64,000 nucleotides of DNA, taken from assembly GCA_943846675.1 (NCBI GenBank), contig OX044357.1, positions 620,001-684,000 on the forward strand. Direction: 5' to 3'. A model generated the notes under the pieces. It was not told the origin of the DNA and searched no databases. It saw only the letters and a list, made by a program, of their open reading frames with translations. Origin of the DNA: UBA987 sp002292105. GTDB taxonomy: Bacteria > Bacteroidota > Bacteroidia > NS11-12g > UBA9320. A program made the translations under genes and the position numbers. Shown here in pieces: positions 1 to 8,997 of this stretch. How positions within the stretch are numbered: the stretch's first letter is position 1; the number at the start of each line of letters is the position of its first letter.

Positions 1-1
1 A

Positions 2-967
2 GCAAGTGTGTTCACTAACACATCAACTGTTCCAGGTACGGATAACATAATCGAATACTTCTGGGATTTCGGAGACGTTAACTTCAGTGGTATTGAGAAC
101 CCAACGCATACATATGCTGCGTCAGGCGACTACAATGTAACATTGAGAGTTAAATCAAATAGAGGTTGTGAGAATTCAGTAACTAAGGTTGCTAGTGTGA
201 TTGCACTTCCTGATGTTGACTTAACGGCTAACGGTCCTACTGAGTTCTGTGATGGAGATAGCGTATTATTATCTGCTAACTCTAATGCTAGAACATACGA
301 TTGGACTTGGACTGGTGGAACATCAACAAATGGTTCAGTATCTGCTAAAGATAGTGGATGGTACAAAGTGAGAATTTCTGCTCCACCGATTGGTTGTGAG
401 AATGAAGATTCTATCTTAATCGTTGTACATTCATTACCTGACGCAAAGGCTTGGCCAAGAAACAAAGTGACTCAGTCTATTGATACAATCAGCAGAGGTC
501 AGTCCATTGATTTACATGCATCAGGTGGTGTTACTTACCTGTGGTCTCCAACGACATACTTAAACCCATCAGACATGGCTGATGTTATGGCTGAAAGAGT
601 TGATATGACTACAGATTACACAGTAACTGTAACTGATGAGTTTGGATGTACTAACGAGGCTCAATTGAGAATCGTAGTTCTAGACAACTTTGACTTGACA
701 GTTTATAACGCTGTAACACCGAACGGTGACGGAATGAATGATACTTGGATTATCGAAAACATCTGGGCTTACCCAGAAGCTGAAGTGGTAATCTTTAACA
801 GATACGGTATGGAAGTGTACAGATCTACTGGTTATAACAATGACTGGGATGCTACGTACAAGGGTAATGATTTACCTGACGGTCCTTACTACTATGTGAT
901 TGTTCATGCAGACTTCCCAGACTTGGTGTACAAAGGTGTTATTAACGTAATACGGGAGACTAAATAA
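2..967 (+). CDS. T9SS type B cargo protein, PKD-containing (5' partial)
   Basis: The reading frame is open to the left edge, so this is the C-terminal part of a larger secreted protein. It begins in a PKD-like fold (FWDFGD at about 16-22, then a THTYAASGDYNVTL-type strand) and has further Ig-like repeats with CxG and DSGWYKV-type turns. The last 90 residues are a gliding-motility-associated type B sorting domain (CHU_C family): NAVTPNGDGMND, then VVIFNRYGMEVY and DGPYYYVI. Such proteins are exported by the type IX secretion system and placed on the surface or released. The next gene is a PorP/SprF-like protein 30 bp downstream, the usual partner of type B cargo. GTG at 8 is a valine codon inside the frame (Ala-Ser precede it), not the true start. 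The ligand or adhesion target cannot be told. Confidence 0.9.
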   Translation, partial: ASVFTNTSTVPGTDNIIEYFWDFGDVNFSGIENPTHTYAASGDYNVTLRVKSNRGCENSVTKVASVIALPDVDLTANGPTEFCDGDSVLLSANSNARTYDWTWTGGTSTNGSVSAKDSGWYKVRISAPPIGCENEDSILIVVHSLPDAKAWPRNKVTQSIDTISRGQSIDLHASGGVTYLWSPTTYLNPSDMADVMAERVDMTTDYTVTVTDEFGCTNEAQLRIVVLDNFDLTVYNAVTPNGDGMNDTWIIENIWAYPEAEVVIFNRYGMEVYRSTGYNNDWDATYKGNDLPDGPYYYVIVHADFPDLVYKGVINVIRETK

Positions 968-997
968 TAATTAACAAGAATCCTTAGAATTAGAAAA

Positions 998-2482
998 ATG
1001 AAAAAAGTATTAATATTTATCGCGTTCGTTGTTCTAGGTTTAACACAGGCATTTGCTCAGCAAGTACCGATGTATAGCCACTACTATTACAACCAATTCT
1101 TGTACAATCCAGCTATGGCAGGATCAAAGTCTTACGGTCAGGTTTACTTGATTAACCGTAACCAATGGTTCAACATACCAGGAGCTCCACAAACTCAAGC
1201 TTTGACTATTGATGGTCCTTTAAGGAACAACAATGCAGGTCTTGGTCTAGGTGTTTACCGTGACGTTGCGGGTCAGTTTAACATTACTGGCGGTACTGCA
1301 GCATATAGATATACTTTAAACCTTGGTAACTCAGGGCAAAAGTTATCTTTCGGTCTTGCATTAGGTGTTCTAAACAATAGAATTGACTTAAATGACATCT
1401 CCGTTCAAAACCCATTGGATCCAGTTACTGCTGCAACTTATCAAGGAGCAACAGGATTTGACGCCAACATGGGAGTGAATTATGAAGTCAATAATTTCAA
1501 CATCGGTTTAGCTGTACCACAAATTTTAGGTGGAGAGTTGGCTTATGATGCTATTAAGAATACGGTAACTGACCAAGTGGTTCGTTATGGTATGGCACGT
1601 CAGTTTGTATTGAACGCAGGTTACAACTGGGATATTAATGGCGATGAAACATGGTTCTTACAACCAAATGCATTGTTAAGATATACACCTAATACTCCTG
1701 CACAATATGACATCAGCGCAATGCTTAATTACCAAGACAAGTATTGGATTGGTGGTATGTTCAGAAGTGCTTATGCTGTAACAGCTGCAGCTGGTCTTAG
1801 ACTGGCAGATCAGTTTGTTGCTGGATATGCTTATGATATCTCTGTACACAAAGTAAGTGAATACACAAAGGGTGCTCATGAAGTAATGTTAGGTTACCAG
1901 TGGGGTGGAAGTCCAATGGATAATCCAGATCTTAAGAAGAAGTTTAAAGACATAGACGATAAACTTAATAAAGAAGAGAAGGACATCGATTCACTTGGTA
2001 ACGAAATCAAGAAAAACAGAAAGGATATCGATAAGAATACAGATGATATTGATGACAATGATACTGACCTTGATGAAATCAACGACAAGATCAAATCATT
2101 CGAACAGTTCATGCAAGATTACAAAGACGGTAAACTTGGTAGTGGCTCTGGTTCTGGTAAAGTGTACACGTTTAACAACGTATATTTTGCAACGAACAAG
2201 TGGGACATTAGAACTGAAGCACGAGCTGAATTAGATAACCTTGTTATCATCTTAAAAGATAATCCAAACTTGAGAATTGAGGTTGCAGGTCATGCGGATC
2301 AAAGAGGTTCTGCTTCTTACAACCAATGGCTGTCTAACAAACGTTCAGTTGCGGTAAGGGATTACCTTATCTCGAACGGTGTTGGAGCATCTCAATTAGA
2401 AGTAAAAGGTTATGGAGAGGATTCTTCATTCCCTACATTGGACGAAAACAGAAGAGTTGAGTTCAAGATTATTTCTGAATAA
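998..2482 (+). CDS. PorP/SprF-like outer-membrane protein fused to an OmpA domain
   Basis: Signal peptide (residues 1-21, ending AFAQ) is followed by a PorP/SprF beta-barrel: the MYSHYYYNQFLYNPAMAGS opening is the family signature. The barrel ends near residue 305. Residues 307-387 are an Asp/Lys-rich, coiled-coil-like linker ending in a GSGSGSG spacer, and 388-494 form an OmpA C-terminal domain with the peptidoglycan-binding Asp434 (GHADQRG) and Arg449 (LSNKR). PorP/SprF proteins assist export or surface attachment of type B T9SS cargo, and the gene directly upstream is such a cargo. Most PorP/SprF proteins are about 300 residues and lack the OmpA part, so this one would carry its own cell-wall anchor. 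It sits 30 bp after the cargo gene, with a hairpin terminator after it. Confidence 0.9.
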   Translation: MKKVLIFIAFVVLGLTQAFAQQVPMYSHYYYNQFLYNPAMAGSKSYGQVYLINRNQWFNIPGAPQTQALTIDGPLRNNNAGLGLGVYRDVAGQFNITGGTAAYRYTLNLGNSGQKLSFGLALGVLNNRIDLNDISVQNPLDPVTAATYQGATGFDANMGVNYEVNNFNIGLAVPQILGGELAYDAIKNTVTDQVVRYGMARQFVLNAGYNWDINGDETWFLQPNALLRYTPNTPAQYDISAMLNYQDKYWIGGMFRSAYAVTAAAGLRLADQFVAGYAYDISVHKVSEYTKGAHEVMLGYQWGGSPMDNPDLKKKFKDIDDKLNKEEKDIDSLGNEIKKNRKDIDKNTDDIDDNDTDLDEINDKIKSFEQFMQDYKDGKLGSGSGSGKVYTFNNVYFATNKWDIRTEARAELDNLVIILKDNPNLRIEVAGHADQRGSASYNQWLSNKRSVAVRDYLISNGVGASQLEVKGYGEDSSFPTLDENRRVEFKIISE

Positions 2483-2503
2483 GAGAATTATAATATTTAT
2501 GTC

Positions 2504-2535
2504 AAAAGGGAGCGTTTAACGCTCCCTTTTTTTTT
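2504..2535 (+). terminator. Rho-independent terminator after the cargo/PorP pair
   Basis: An 11-bp perfect stem (2504-2514 with 2520-2530) around a TTTAA loop is followed by a run of T up to 2535. It ends the transcript of the two-gene T9SS unit and lies just upstream of the glutathione peroxidase gene. Confidence 0.9.
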
Positions 2536-2554
2536 GATATTTGTTAACCTAGAT

Positions 2555-3136
2555 ATGGAACTAATAACTAAGATTTTAAGTGTTGCAACAGCCGGAGCAA
2601 TGGCCTTGGGTTGTGGTACGTCGAGTAGAAAGATAGCAACGCATGAAAAACCAGTAGAAGGAATGAATTTATACGAATTAAACTTAATGTCCCTAAATGA
2701 AGCGGATAAAATCGATTTAAGCGCTTTTAAGGGTAGATACATCTTATTTGTCAATGTAGCGAGTAAATGCGGTTATACGTCTCAATACGATGGCTTACAA
2801 GCCTTGTATGAATCTAATACTGATAACTTAATGATTATTGGTCTGCCATGTAATCAGTTTGGTTTTCAGGAGCCTGGAGATAGTACTGAAATTGCATCGT
2901 TTTGTAGCAAGAACTATGGCGTTACTTTTCCTATATCCGAGAAATTAGATGTAAAGGGTGATAATCAACACCCAATTTATGAGTGGTTAACTCAAAAGAA
3001 ATATAATGGAGTTGGAGACTATAATGTTTCCTGGAACTTCAATAAATTTTTAGTTAGTCCAAAAGGGGAACTTGTTGCATACTTCGGGTCAAAGGTTAAA
3101 CCTCAAAGTGAAGAGATTACGTCTTTGTTGAAGTAG
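2555..3136 (+). CDS. Glutathione peroxidase family lipoprotein
   Basis: Thiol peroxidase of the GPx family, reducing hydrogen or lipid hydroperoxides with a thiol donor (usually thioredoxin in bacteria). The peroxidatic Cys72 is in NVASKCGYTSQ; the conserved LPCNQFGFQEP and WNFNKFL motifs supply the Gln and Trp of the catalytic site. I prefer the ATG at 2555: an upstream TTG at 2534 lies in the terminator tail. From 2555 the protein is 193 residues and opens with a lipoprotein signal ending LGC (Cys20), so it is probably attached to a membrane on the periplasmic side. It stands alone between a terminator and a convergent gene. Confidence 0.9.
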   Translation: MELITKILSVATAGAMALGCGTSSRKIATHEKPVEGMNLYELNLMSLNEADKIDLSAFKGRYILFVNVASKCGYTSQYDGLQALYESNTDNLMIIGLPCNQFGFQEPGDSTEIASFCSKNYGVTFPISEKLDVKGDNQHPIYEWLTQKKYNGVGDYNVSWNFNKFLVSPKGELVAYFGSKVKPQSEEITSLLK

Positions 3137-3148
3137 CCGCTAGCTAGA

Positions 3149-3622
3149 TTACTTAACGCGAGTCCATTCTGAGGTTCTTCCTAACCAAGTCATACCAGAG
3201 ATGTATCCTCGAAGTTTGAGTTTGTCGGTATTGCCCTCATCAAATTCCATGTATCCGTCATATGTTTTGCCGTTTCTAGGGTCGTACACCGATCCATTAA
3301 CCCATCTTTGATCTTCTGAATCAAATTCAAAGTACTTCAAAGCCACTAAACCGACTCTTTCGCGGTCACGAAGGTTTTCGTTCGGATTGTTAACATCTGT
3401 TTTAGGAGAACCATCTGAATTGTTAGGTTCTGCCATCCAAATCGTTTTCCCAGAGTACTTACCATTACTCGCTAAAAATATTTTGACCTTCGCGTCTTTG
3501 TCTGCAGTCCAATACACGCCCGTAATGTCTGAGGCCTTAACAGAATCGTTTGAATTTTTTATTGAAGCAAATGCGGTTAAGGTAATTCCTATCAGTGCAG
3601 CGTATAAAACATGAGTTCTCAT
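3149..3622 (-). CDS. DUF2147 family secreted protein
   Basis: A 157-residue protein with an N-terminal signal (MRTHVLYAALIGITLTAFAS). The remainder matches the DUF2147 pattern: an ITGVYWTADKDAKVKI opening, the NPNENLRDRERVG stretch, a GSVYDPRNGKTYDGYM core and LRGYISGMTWLGRTSEWTR at the end. DUF2147 is a small beta-rich periplasmic domain of unknown function, common in Bacteroidota and Proteobacteria. It converges on the glutathione peroxidase gene with 12 bp between them. Confidence 0.85.
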   Translation of the reverse strand: MRTHVLYAALIGITLTAFASIKNSNDSVKASDITGVYWTADKDAKVKIFLASNGKYSGKTIWMAEPNNSDGSPKTDVNNPNENLRDRERVGLVALKYFEFDSEDQRWVNGSVYDPRNGKTYDGYMEFDEGNTDKLKLRGYISGMTWLGRTSEWTRVK

Positions 3623-3685
3623 AAATATCCTTTTCTATGTGATTTGGTGCAAGATACGATTATTCTATGACGTATGTAACTACCA

Positions 3686-3693
3686 TATTTTTG
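3686..3693 (+). promoter_or_regulatory. -7 element TATTTTTG of yifB
   Basis: Perfect match to the Bacteroidota consensus TAnnTTTG. Only four bases separate it from the ATG at 3698, so the transcript should start at or next to the start codon. Confidence 0.55.
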
Positions 3694-3697
3694 TCCG

Positions 3698-5236
3698 ATG
3701 CTAGTGAAGACATATGGTAGTGCTATACATGGAGTGGATGCTTTTACAATTACCGTTGAGGTTAATGTTGGAAGTGGAACAAAAGTGCACATGGTGGGCC
3801 TACCAGATAATGCCATTAAAGAAAGTCAGTTAAGAATAGCCACAGCGTTCAAGAACAATAAATTGACTATGCCAAGAAACGGCATAGTTGTAAATATGGC
3901 TCCAGCAGATATTAAGAAGGAAGGCTCTGCCTATGACCTTACCATTGCTACTGGAATACTTGCGGCATCAAACCAAGTAAACCATGATAAGCTTGAGCAT
4001 TTATTGATTATGGGTGAGTTGAGTTTAGACGGAAGCATTTTGCCGTTAAAAGGCTGCCTGCCAATCGCCATACAAGCGGCTAAAGATGGCTTTAAAGAAA
4101 TGTTGGTGCCAAGCGAAAACGCGAAAGAGGCAGCAATAGTCAAAGACTTAAAAGTATTGGCCGTCAAAAACTTGAGCGAAGTTATGGCATATTTAAATGG
4201 AGATTTAATCTTGAAACGTATACGGGTTAATCCTCGGAAACAATTCGAAGAAGCATATGATAAATTTTCTAATGATTTTTCTGACGTTCAAGGACAGCAG
4301 AACATAAAACGTGCCTTGGAAATTGCCGCTGCAGGTGGGCACAATGTAATTTTAATAGGACCGCCCGGTGCAGGTAAAACAATGCTAGCTAAGAGGCTTC
4401 CGTCTATCCTGCCATCCTTGACATTACATGAGGCTTTAGAGACCACAAAAATTCATTCGGTAGCTGGCAAACTCGGACAAGATAACGGATTGGTAAGTAA
4501 AAGGCCGTTTCGCAACCCACACCATACCATAAGTGATGTGGCACTTGTAGGCGGAGGAAATAATCCGCAACCCGGCGAAATTTCTCTTGCGCACAATGGG
4601 GTTTTGTTTTTAGATGAACTACCAGAATTTCAAAAGTCCGTTCTTGAGGTCATGCGACAACCGTTGGAAGATAGAATGGTATCTATATCAAGAGCTAGAT
4701 TTTCGGTAATTTATCCAGCTGCCTTTATGTTGGTGAGCTCGATGAATCCTTGCCCTTGTGGGTATTTTAATCATCCCGAGAAGGAATATGTATGCATGCC
4801 AGGAGCTGTGAAAAAATATCTGAGTAAAGTATCCGGGCCACTCTTAGATAGGATTGATATTCATATTGAAGTGACACCAGTTGAGTTTGATGATTTGATA
4901 CACAAAAAAGATGCTGAAAGCAGTACGACCATTCGCCAAAGAGTAGTTACCGCGCGGAATCTCCAAGAAAATAGATTCGAAAATATGAAAGACAGGCATT
5001 GCAATGCCCAAATGGACACGAAGCATATTCAGACACATTGTAAGATAGATCAGGCTGGTTCTACGCTACTAAAAACAGCGATGAAGAAGTTGAATTTGTC
5101 TGCTAGGGCGTACGATCGGATTTTGAAAGTCAGCAGAACGATTGCTGACTTGGCCGGTAACGAGACGATACAAATTGAGCACTTGGCAGAAGCCATTCAA
5201 TTTCGAAGTTTAGATCGTGAAAACTGGGGAAATTAA
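3698..5236 (+). CDS. YifB/ComM-family AAA+ ATPase (Mg chelatase-like)
   Basis: Full-length 512-residue member of the YifB/ComM family. The N-terminal third is the LonC-like ChlI domain (VEVNVGSGTKVHMVGLPDNAIKES). The AAA+ module has Walker A GPPGAGKT at 221-228 and Walker B VLFLDEL near 302-308, followed by the MNPCPCGYF Cys-rich turn and a C-terminal Mg_chelatase_C helix bundle (LSARAYDRILKVSRTIADLAG). ComM is a hexameric helicase that promotes branch migration when transformed single-stranded DNA is integrated, so the gene hints at natural transformation ability. The start is fixed by the -7 element and the conserved MLVKTYGSAIHG opening. Confidence 0.95.
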   Translation: MLVKTYGSAIHGVDAFTITVEVNVGSGTKVHMVGLPDNAIKESQLRIATAFKNNKLTMPRNGIVVNMAPADIKKEGSAYDLTIATGILAASNQVNHDKLEHLLIMGELSLDGSILPLKGCLPIAIQAAKDGFKEMLVPSENAKEAAIVKDLKVLAVKNLSEVMAYLNGDLILKRIRVNPRKQFEEAYDKFSNDFSDVQGQQNIKRALEIAAAGGHNVILIGPPGAGKTMLAKRLPSILPSLTLHEALETTKIHSVAGKLGQDNGLVSKRPFRNPHHTISDVALVGGGNNPQPGEISLAHNGVLFLDELPEFQKSVLEVMRQPLEDRMVSISRARFSVIYPAAFMLVSSMNPCPCGYFNHPEKEYVCMPGAVKKYLSKVSGPLLDRIDIHIEVTPVEFDDLIHKKDAESSTTIRQRVVTARNLQENRFENMKDRHCNAQMDTKHIQTHCKIDQAGSTLLKTAMKKLNLSARAYDRILKVSRTIADLAGNETIQIEHLAEAIQFRSLDRENWGN

Positions 5237-5288
5237 ACAGAACACAAGCAAAGGAACAGCTTAGTTACATTTAGGAACAAAAGTTGTT

Positions 5289-5296
5289 TAGTTTTG
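5289..5296 (+). promoter_or_regulatory. -7 element TAGTTTTG of the propeller glycosidase gene
   Basis: Perfect TAnnTTTG match ending four bases before the ATG at 5301; a near-zero leader is predicted. Confidence 0.55.
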
Positions 5297-5300
5297 ATAT

Positions 5301-6416
5301 ATGAAGCTAAAGTTCTTATCTACTATATTTTGTTTGATTACTTCAGTCTATGTATTTGGTCAGGCTAAAACAGCAGTGTCGCAGGATGTAATGACCCAAA
5401 TGTATGATGAAATAAAAACACCGCACAAATATGGGATGGTTATGATTCACGACGACACATCGAGTATGATAGATTGTGCCACCATTTTTAGACAAGACAG
5501 CACATGGTACATGACCTATTTGGTGTTTGAGGGAAAGGGATATGAAACTTGGTTGGCCAAAAGTGATAATTTGTTAGACTGGGAAACTATCGGAACAGTA
5601 TTGCCCTATAATTCTATTGAAGACAACAAGTGGAACCAATCCGCTGGCTATCCAAGCCTTGTCGACCATAACTGGGGCGGATCGTACGCCATTAGCAAGT
5701 TTGACAACAAATACTGGATGTCGTATTTTGGAAGTAACTCAATGGGCTATGAGAGAGGGAAGCTATCTATAGGGATGGCATACACCGAAAAAGACGTTAC
5801 CAAAGCGCATTCATGGAACAGGCTTACCAAACCCGTTATGACTACAAATGATGACGATGCCGGCGTTTGGGAGAGCGATAAATTGTATAAAAGCAGTGTC
5901 ATTTGGGACAGCACCAAAATTACCGGAAGTCAGTTTGTTATGTTCTATAATGCGGTAGGGGATACCTCAACATTTGAAAACTGGGTTGAAAGGATTGGCG
6001 TGGCCACCTCCAATGACATGATTCATTGGGAGCGTTACGAAGGCAATCCCGTCATAGATCACTATGTTGGCTTGACAGGAGATGCTGTTATCCAAAAGAT
6101 TGATAGCGTTTACGTAATGTTTTATTACGGGGCTTTTTGGCCAAAAGGCAGGAAAGATGCCTTTAACCGCTTTGCTTGTTCATACGACTTACTTCATTGG
6201 ACCGACTGGAATGGTGAAGATTTAATTTCTACTTCTGAAAGTTATGATGAAAAGTACGCGCACAAACCATACGTAGTAAAGCACGATGGAATTGTGTACC
6301 ATTTCTATACCGCCGTAAACAACCTCGAGCAACGCGGATTGGCTGTGGCAACATCAAAAGATGTAGGCAAGAGTACATTGGAATTTAAGAAAGTAGATCT
6401 TAAACTAAGACGATAA
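5301..6416 (+). CDS. Secreted five-bladed beta-propeller glycosidase (GH43/GH130-like)
   Basis: Signal peptide (MKLKFLSTIFCLITSVYVFGQ) and then about 350 residues with the blade repeats of GH43/GH32/GH130-type propellers: DSTWYMTYLVFEGKGYETWLA, SDNLLDWETIG, FVMFYNAVG, ATSNDMIHWERY and SYDLLHWTDW. An early Asp (DDTSSMIDCATIF) and later Asp/Glu in propeller strands are candidate catalytic acids, but the family cannot be set from motifs alone. The enzyme would act on oligosaccharides in the periplasm or outside. It faces a GH28 gene tail to tail, 11 bp away, and a GH106-like gene lies about 4 kb further on, suggesting plant or algal rhamnose/uronate polysaccharide as substrate. Confidence 0.75.
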   Translation: MKLKFLSTIFCLITSVYVFGQAKTAVSQDVMTQMYDEIKTPHKYGMVMIHDDTSSMIDCATIFRQDSTWYMTYLVFEGKGYETWLAKSDNLLDWETIGTVLPYNSIEDNKWNQSAGYPSLVDHNWGGSYAISKFDNKYWMSYFGSNSMGYERGKLSIGMAYTEKDVTKAHSWNRLTKPVMTTNDDDAGVWESDKLYKSSVIWDSTKITGSQFVMFYNAVGDTSTFENWVERIGVATSNDMIHWERYEGNPVIDHYVGLTGDAVIQKIDSVYVMFYYGAFWPKGRKDAFNRFACSYDLLHWTDWNGEDLISTSESYDEKYAHKPYVVKHDGIVYHFYTAVNNLEQRGLAVATSKDVGKSTLEFKKVDLKLRR

Positions 6417-6427
6417 TTCAACTCAAA

Positions 6428-7927
6428 TTACGGTTGAGGTTTTGAATGAATTATAGTTTCTTCTTTACGGTCACCTTGAATTTTAATTTTGTCTAAATTG
6501 AGGTTTATCACGTCATCAAAGACAAAGGCTGGTCTATAATCTGCATGCTTTATTTTAAAGCGTGCATTAGTGAGTGAAAGTCCTTCAGCGTGTCGCACGT
6601 ATAACCCCCAGGCAGGAAGCTCTCCAAACATCGAAAACTCAGGGTATTCTTCTATTTTTTCAGGGATATTGTAAAGCCTGTCAATTGGAGCATTGGCATA
6701 ACTGGAAGACCCTTTACCAGGGTAGGTGACTTTAATATTGTTGATTGAGACGTTCGTGATACGATTACCCGGGTAGCCCGTTATTGAAATTGGAAAGATG
6801 TTGTGAAAACATGGTAACGAAGGGCCACGTAAGTCATAATGAATGTCTGGTTGAATGAACGGCACTGTACATTTGATATTGTCAATGGTTACATTATTAA
6901 TCGAACCATCGGGCATATGGTTATAGACAGCTCGTTTGTTTAACTTTATGAAAAGGGCATTACCGGTATTTTTAGCGTGAATATTTCTAACTAGAATGTT
7001 TTCAATCACACCTGTCTCCCAACTTTCAATAGCTATTGCCGATCTATAGGTGTCATACACTTTGATGTCTTCAATGCGTATATTTTTAAACCCACCGAAT
7101 GAGGAGGTGCCAAGTTTAACAGCACTTGCGCTTGAACGCACGGTGCAATTGTAAATGTGAATATTCTCACAGATGGGTTGAAGTGCTTGATTTCTTTTAT
7201 AAGACTTGACACAAATGCCATCATCTGACGCGTTAATCTTAGAATCGGATATCACCACATTTTTACAATCAATGATATCGATGCCATCATTATTCCAGTA
7301 AGAAACACTCTCTACAGTGATATCATGAACCCGGACATTCGTGCACAAGTCATAGACTTGGACCCAACTGGCTGCATTCTTAATATTCACGGATTCAACT
7401 TCTATTTTGGAACAATTAACAAATTGAATGAGTTGAGGCCTTACATGTGCCTTTGGCCGTCTTTCTTTAAATTGATACGCGTTACTATCTAATTTGCCTT
7501 CATAAAAGAGGTTATCAATTCTTTGTGCAAGTTCTTGTCCTTGACCATCGATAACACCAGGTCCGCTGATCTTTATATTCGAATCGTTCAGGCAGAGTAA
7601 CAGTGATTTCCAATTGTACGTAGCTGTTGTACGAGACAATGCATAGTAATCTTCAACATTGGTGCTACCAATTAACGTGGCCCCTTTATTAAGGTGAAAG
7701 TCAACATTGGACCGGAGCCTGAGCGAGCCTGTTAACCAATTCCCTTTGGGTATAATGACGCGTCCGTTTTTGTGTTTGCTAGCCTCGTCAATGGCCAATT
7801 GGATTTGTTTTGTGCTGTGCACTTTGCTGCTATTCACTGCACCGAAATCAGTAATGTCAAAGTCTTGACCAAAACAAGTAGTACAAACAAAGCCTAACGT
7901 TAAGAAAAATATTATGCGCGGTATCAC
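6428..7927 (-). CDS. GH28 family polygalacturonase-like enzyme, secreted
   Basis: Signal peptide (VIPRIIFFLTLGFVCTTCFGQ; GTG start) followed by a right-handed beta-helix of the pectin lyase fold. The DFDITDFGAVNSSKVHSTKQ opening is typical of GH28. The catalytic Asp cluster is present: NNDGID at 212-217 (Asp214) and SDDGICVKS (Asp235, Asp236). GH28 enzymes hydrolyse alpha-1,4-galacturonic acid linkages in pectin or rhamnogalacturonan. An in-frame stop three codons upstream of the GTG, with no earlier ATG, supports this start. At 499 residues it is of normal size. No sorting domain is seen at the C-terminus, so it is probably periplasmic. Confidence 0.85.
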   Translation of the reverse strand: MIPRIIFFLTLGFVCTTCFGQDFDITDFGAVNSSKVHSTKQIQLAIDEASKHKNGRVIIPKGNWLTGSLRLRSNVDFHLNKGATLIGSTNVEDYYALSRTTATYNWKSLLLCLNDSNIKISGPGVIDGQGQELAQRIDNLFYEGKLDSNAYQFKERRPKAHVRPQLIQFVNCSKIEVESVNIKNAASWVQVYDLCTNVRVHDITVESVSYWNNDGIDIIDCKNVVISDSKINASDDGICVKSYKRNQALQPICENIHIYNCTVRSSASAVKLGTSSFGGFKNIRIEDIKVYDTYRSAIAIESWETGVIENILVRNIHAKNTGNALFIKLNKRAVYNHMPDGSINNVTIDNIKCTVPFIQPDIHYDLRGPSLPCFHNIFPISITGYPGNRITNVSINNIKVTYPGKGSSSYANAPIDRLYNIPEKIEEYPEFSMFGELPAWGLYVRHAEGLSLTNARFKIKHADYRPAFVFDDVINLNLDKIKIQGDRKEETIIHSKPQP

Positions 7928-8020
7928 AACAAATCAATCAATAGTTTCGGTGCAATTTAGTCATTCTGGCAACATGGTATTAAATAATAATAAAGTCCTC
8001 CCACATACGTTTTGTTAAAT

Positions 8021-8028
8021 TATATTTG
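8021..8028 (+). promoter_or_regulatory. -7 element TATATTTG before the TTG-start gene
   Basis: Perfect TAnnTTTG match, eight bases before the TTG start at 8037. It supports the non-ATG start because an in-frame TAA lies at 8016-8018. Confidence 0.5.
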
Positions 8029-8036
8029 GTCAAAAG

Positions 8037-8996
8037 TTGGATAATTTGAGAATCACAACATTCGGGATACCTCTGTTTTTTGCGCTACTGTTACTGATAA
8101 TCAGCTTATTTAATAGTCACGGAGAAGAGGCCATATCAAAAGACCAACATATTGGCGTGATGCCAAAGTGTGAGCCACTTCTTGCCTCAAGATTTAAAGA
8201 CTTGGATGAACTGAAGCAAGTGGTGGATATTGAATACGAGGTGTTCGGCGTACATGAAGACACAATTGAAGGGTTGGTGCGTTTGACGTATGGCGGAATT
8301 GAAACAGAACTTCAATCGGGTATTTCACAAGATGATATCATAAAGGTTCGTGACGGCAAAGTTATGGATGCAGTTGGCCTCATGATTGAGTCGCCCTATG
8401 CAATTCGTAACCGCATTCACTTAAATAAAATATACAAGTTGGCGCGTCGGAGACCTTTAATTTTTGGAGAAGGCGACATTGCATTTTATGATTTGGCGTT
8501 GGCTTGTGTTTCGAATATGAATTTCGACTACACCTATATTCAAACGCCAAGAGATACGTCTGAGAAAGGGTTTATCAATACATATAATCACATTATAGCG
8601 CAGGCATTAATAACCTCTATTTTTTCTAAAAAGATGGCTGATTTTGTGGCTGACGTGCATGAGTTGAAAAACATGCCTGAATTGGTTCATGGTAACTTTT
8701 CCGAAGACCAACTCATTGATTCTAATAACAATCCCGTAGATAATTATGTGGATATCATAAACAACGAAATTGGACAACAAATCGGCATAGCGTTGAAAGC
8801 AAAATATGGAATTACGCCTGACACGGAATGGGATAACGTTTTGTTAACCGCATATATGAACGACGTTTGGCAAGTGTTTTGTGAAATTTCAGGTGTTGTG
8901 CCTAAACCATTTGTAATCCACGATACACTGATGAAAAAAATGTCTAGAAAGATAAATAGAGTCAAATATGACCTCACCTATTTTAGTGTGAAATAA
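8037..8996 (+). CDS. Membrane-anchored protein of unknown function
   Basis: I do not recognise this 319-residue protein. It has one N-terminal hydrophobic segment (about residues 8-26, GIPLFFALLLLIISLF) that could be a signal anchor, then a soluble mainly alpha-helical region on the periplasmic side, rich in Asp/Asn and without Cys clusters or a known catalytic motif. The start must be TTG: the frame is closed by TAA at 8016 and there is no early ATG. It lies alone between the divergent GH28 gene and a convergent pentapeptide gene, one base from the latter's end. No function is proposed. Confidence 0.7.
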   Translation: MDNLRITTFGIPLFFALLLLIISLFNSHGEEAISKDQHIGVMPKCEPLLASRFKDLDELKQVVDIEYEVFGVHEDTIEGLVRLTYGGIETELQSGISQDDIIKVRDGKVMDAVGLMIESPYAIRNRIHLNKIYKLARRRPLIFGEGDIAFYDLALACVSNMNFDYTYIQTPRDTSEKGFINTYNHIIAQALITSIFSKKMADFVADVHELKNMPELVHGNFSEDQLIDSNNNPVDNYVDIINNEIGQQIGIALKAKYGITPDTEWDNVLLTAYMNDVWQVFCEISGVVPKPFVIHDTLMKKMSRKINRVKYDLTYFSVK

Positions 8997-8997
8997 G

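Noticed and set aside
1995..2234. Alternative frame open across the acidic linker of the PorP-OmpA gene
   Set aside because: It is a shadow caused by the GAT/AAA-rich linker codons; the main frame has strong homology on both sides.
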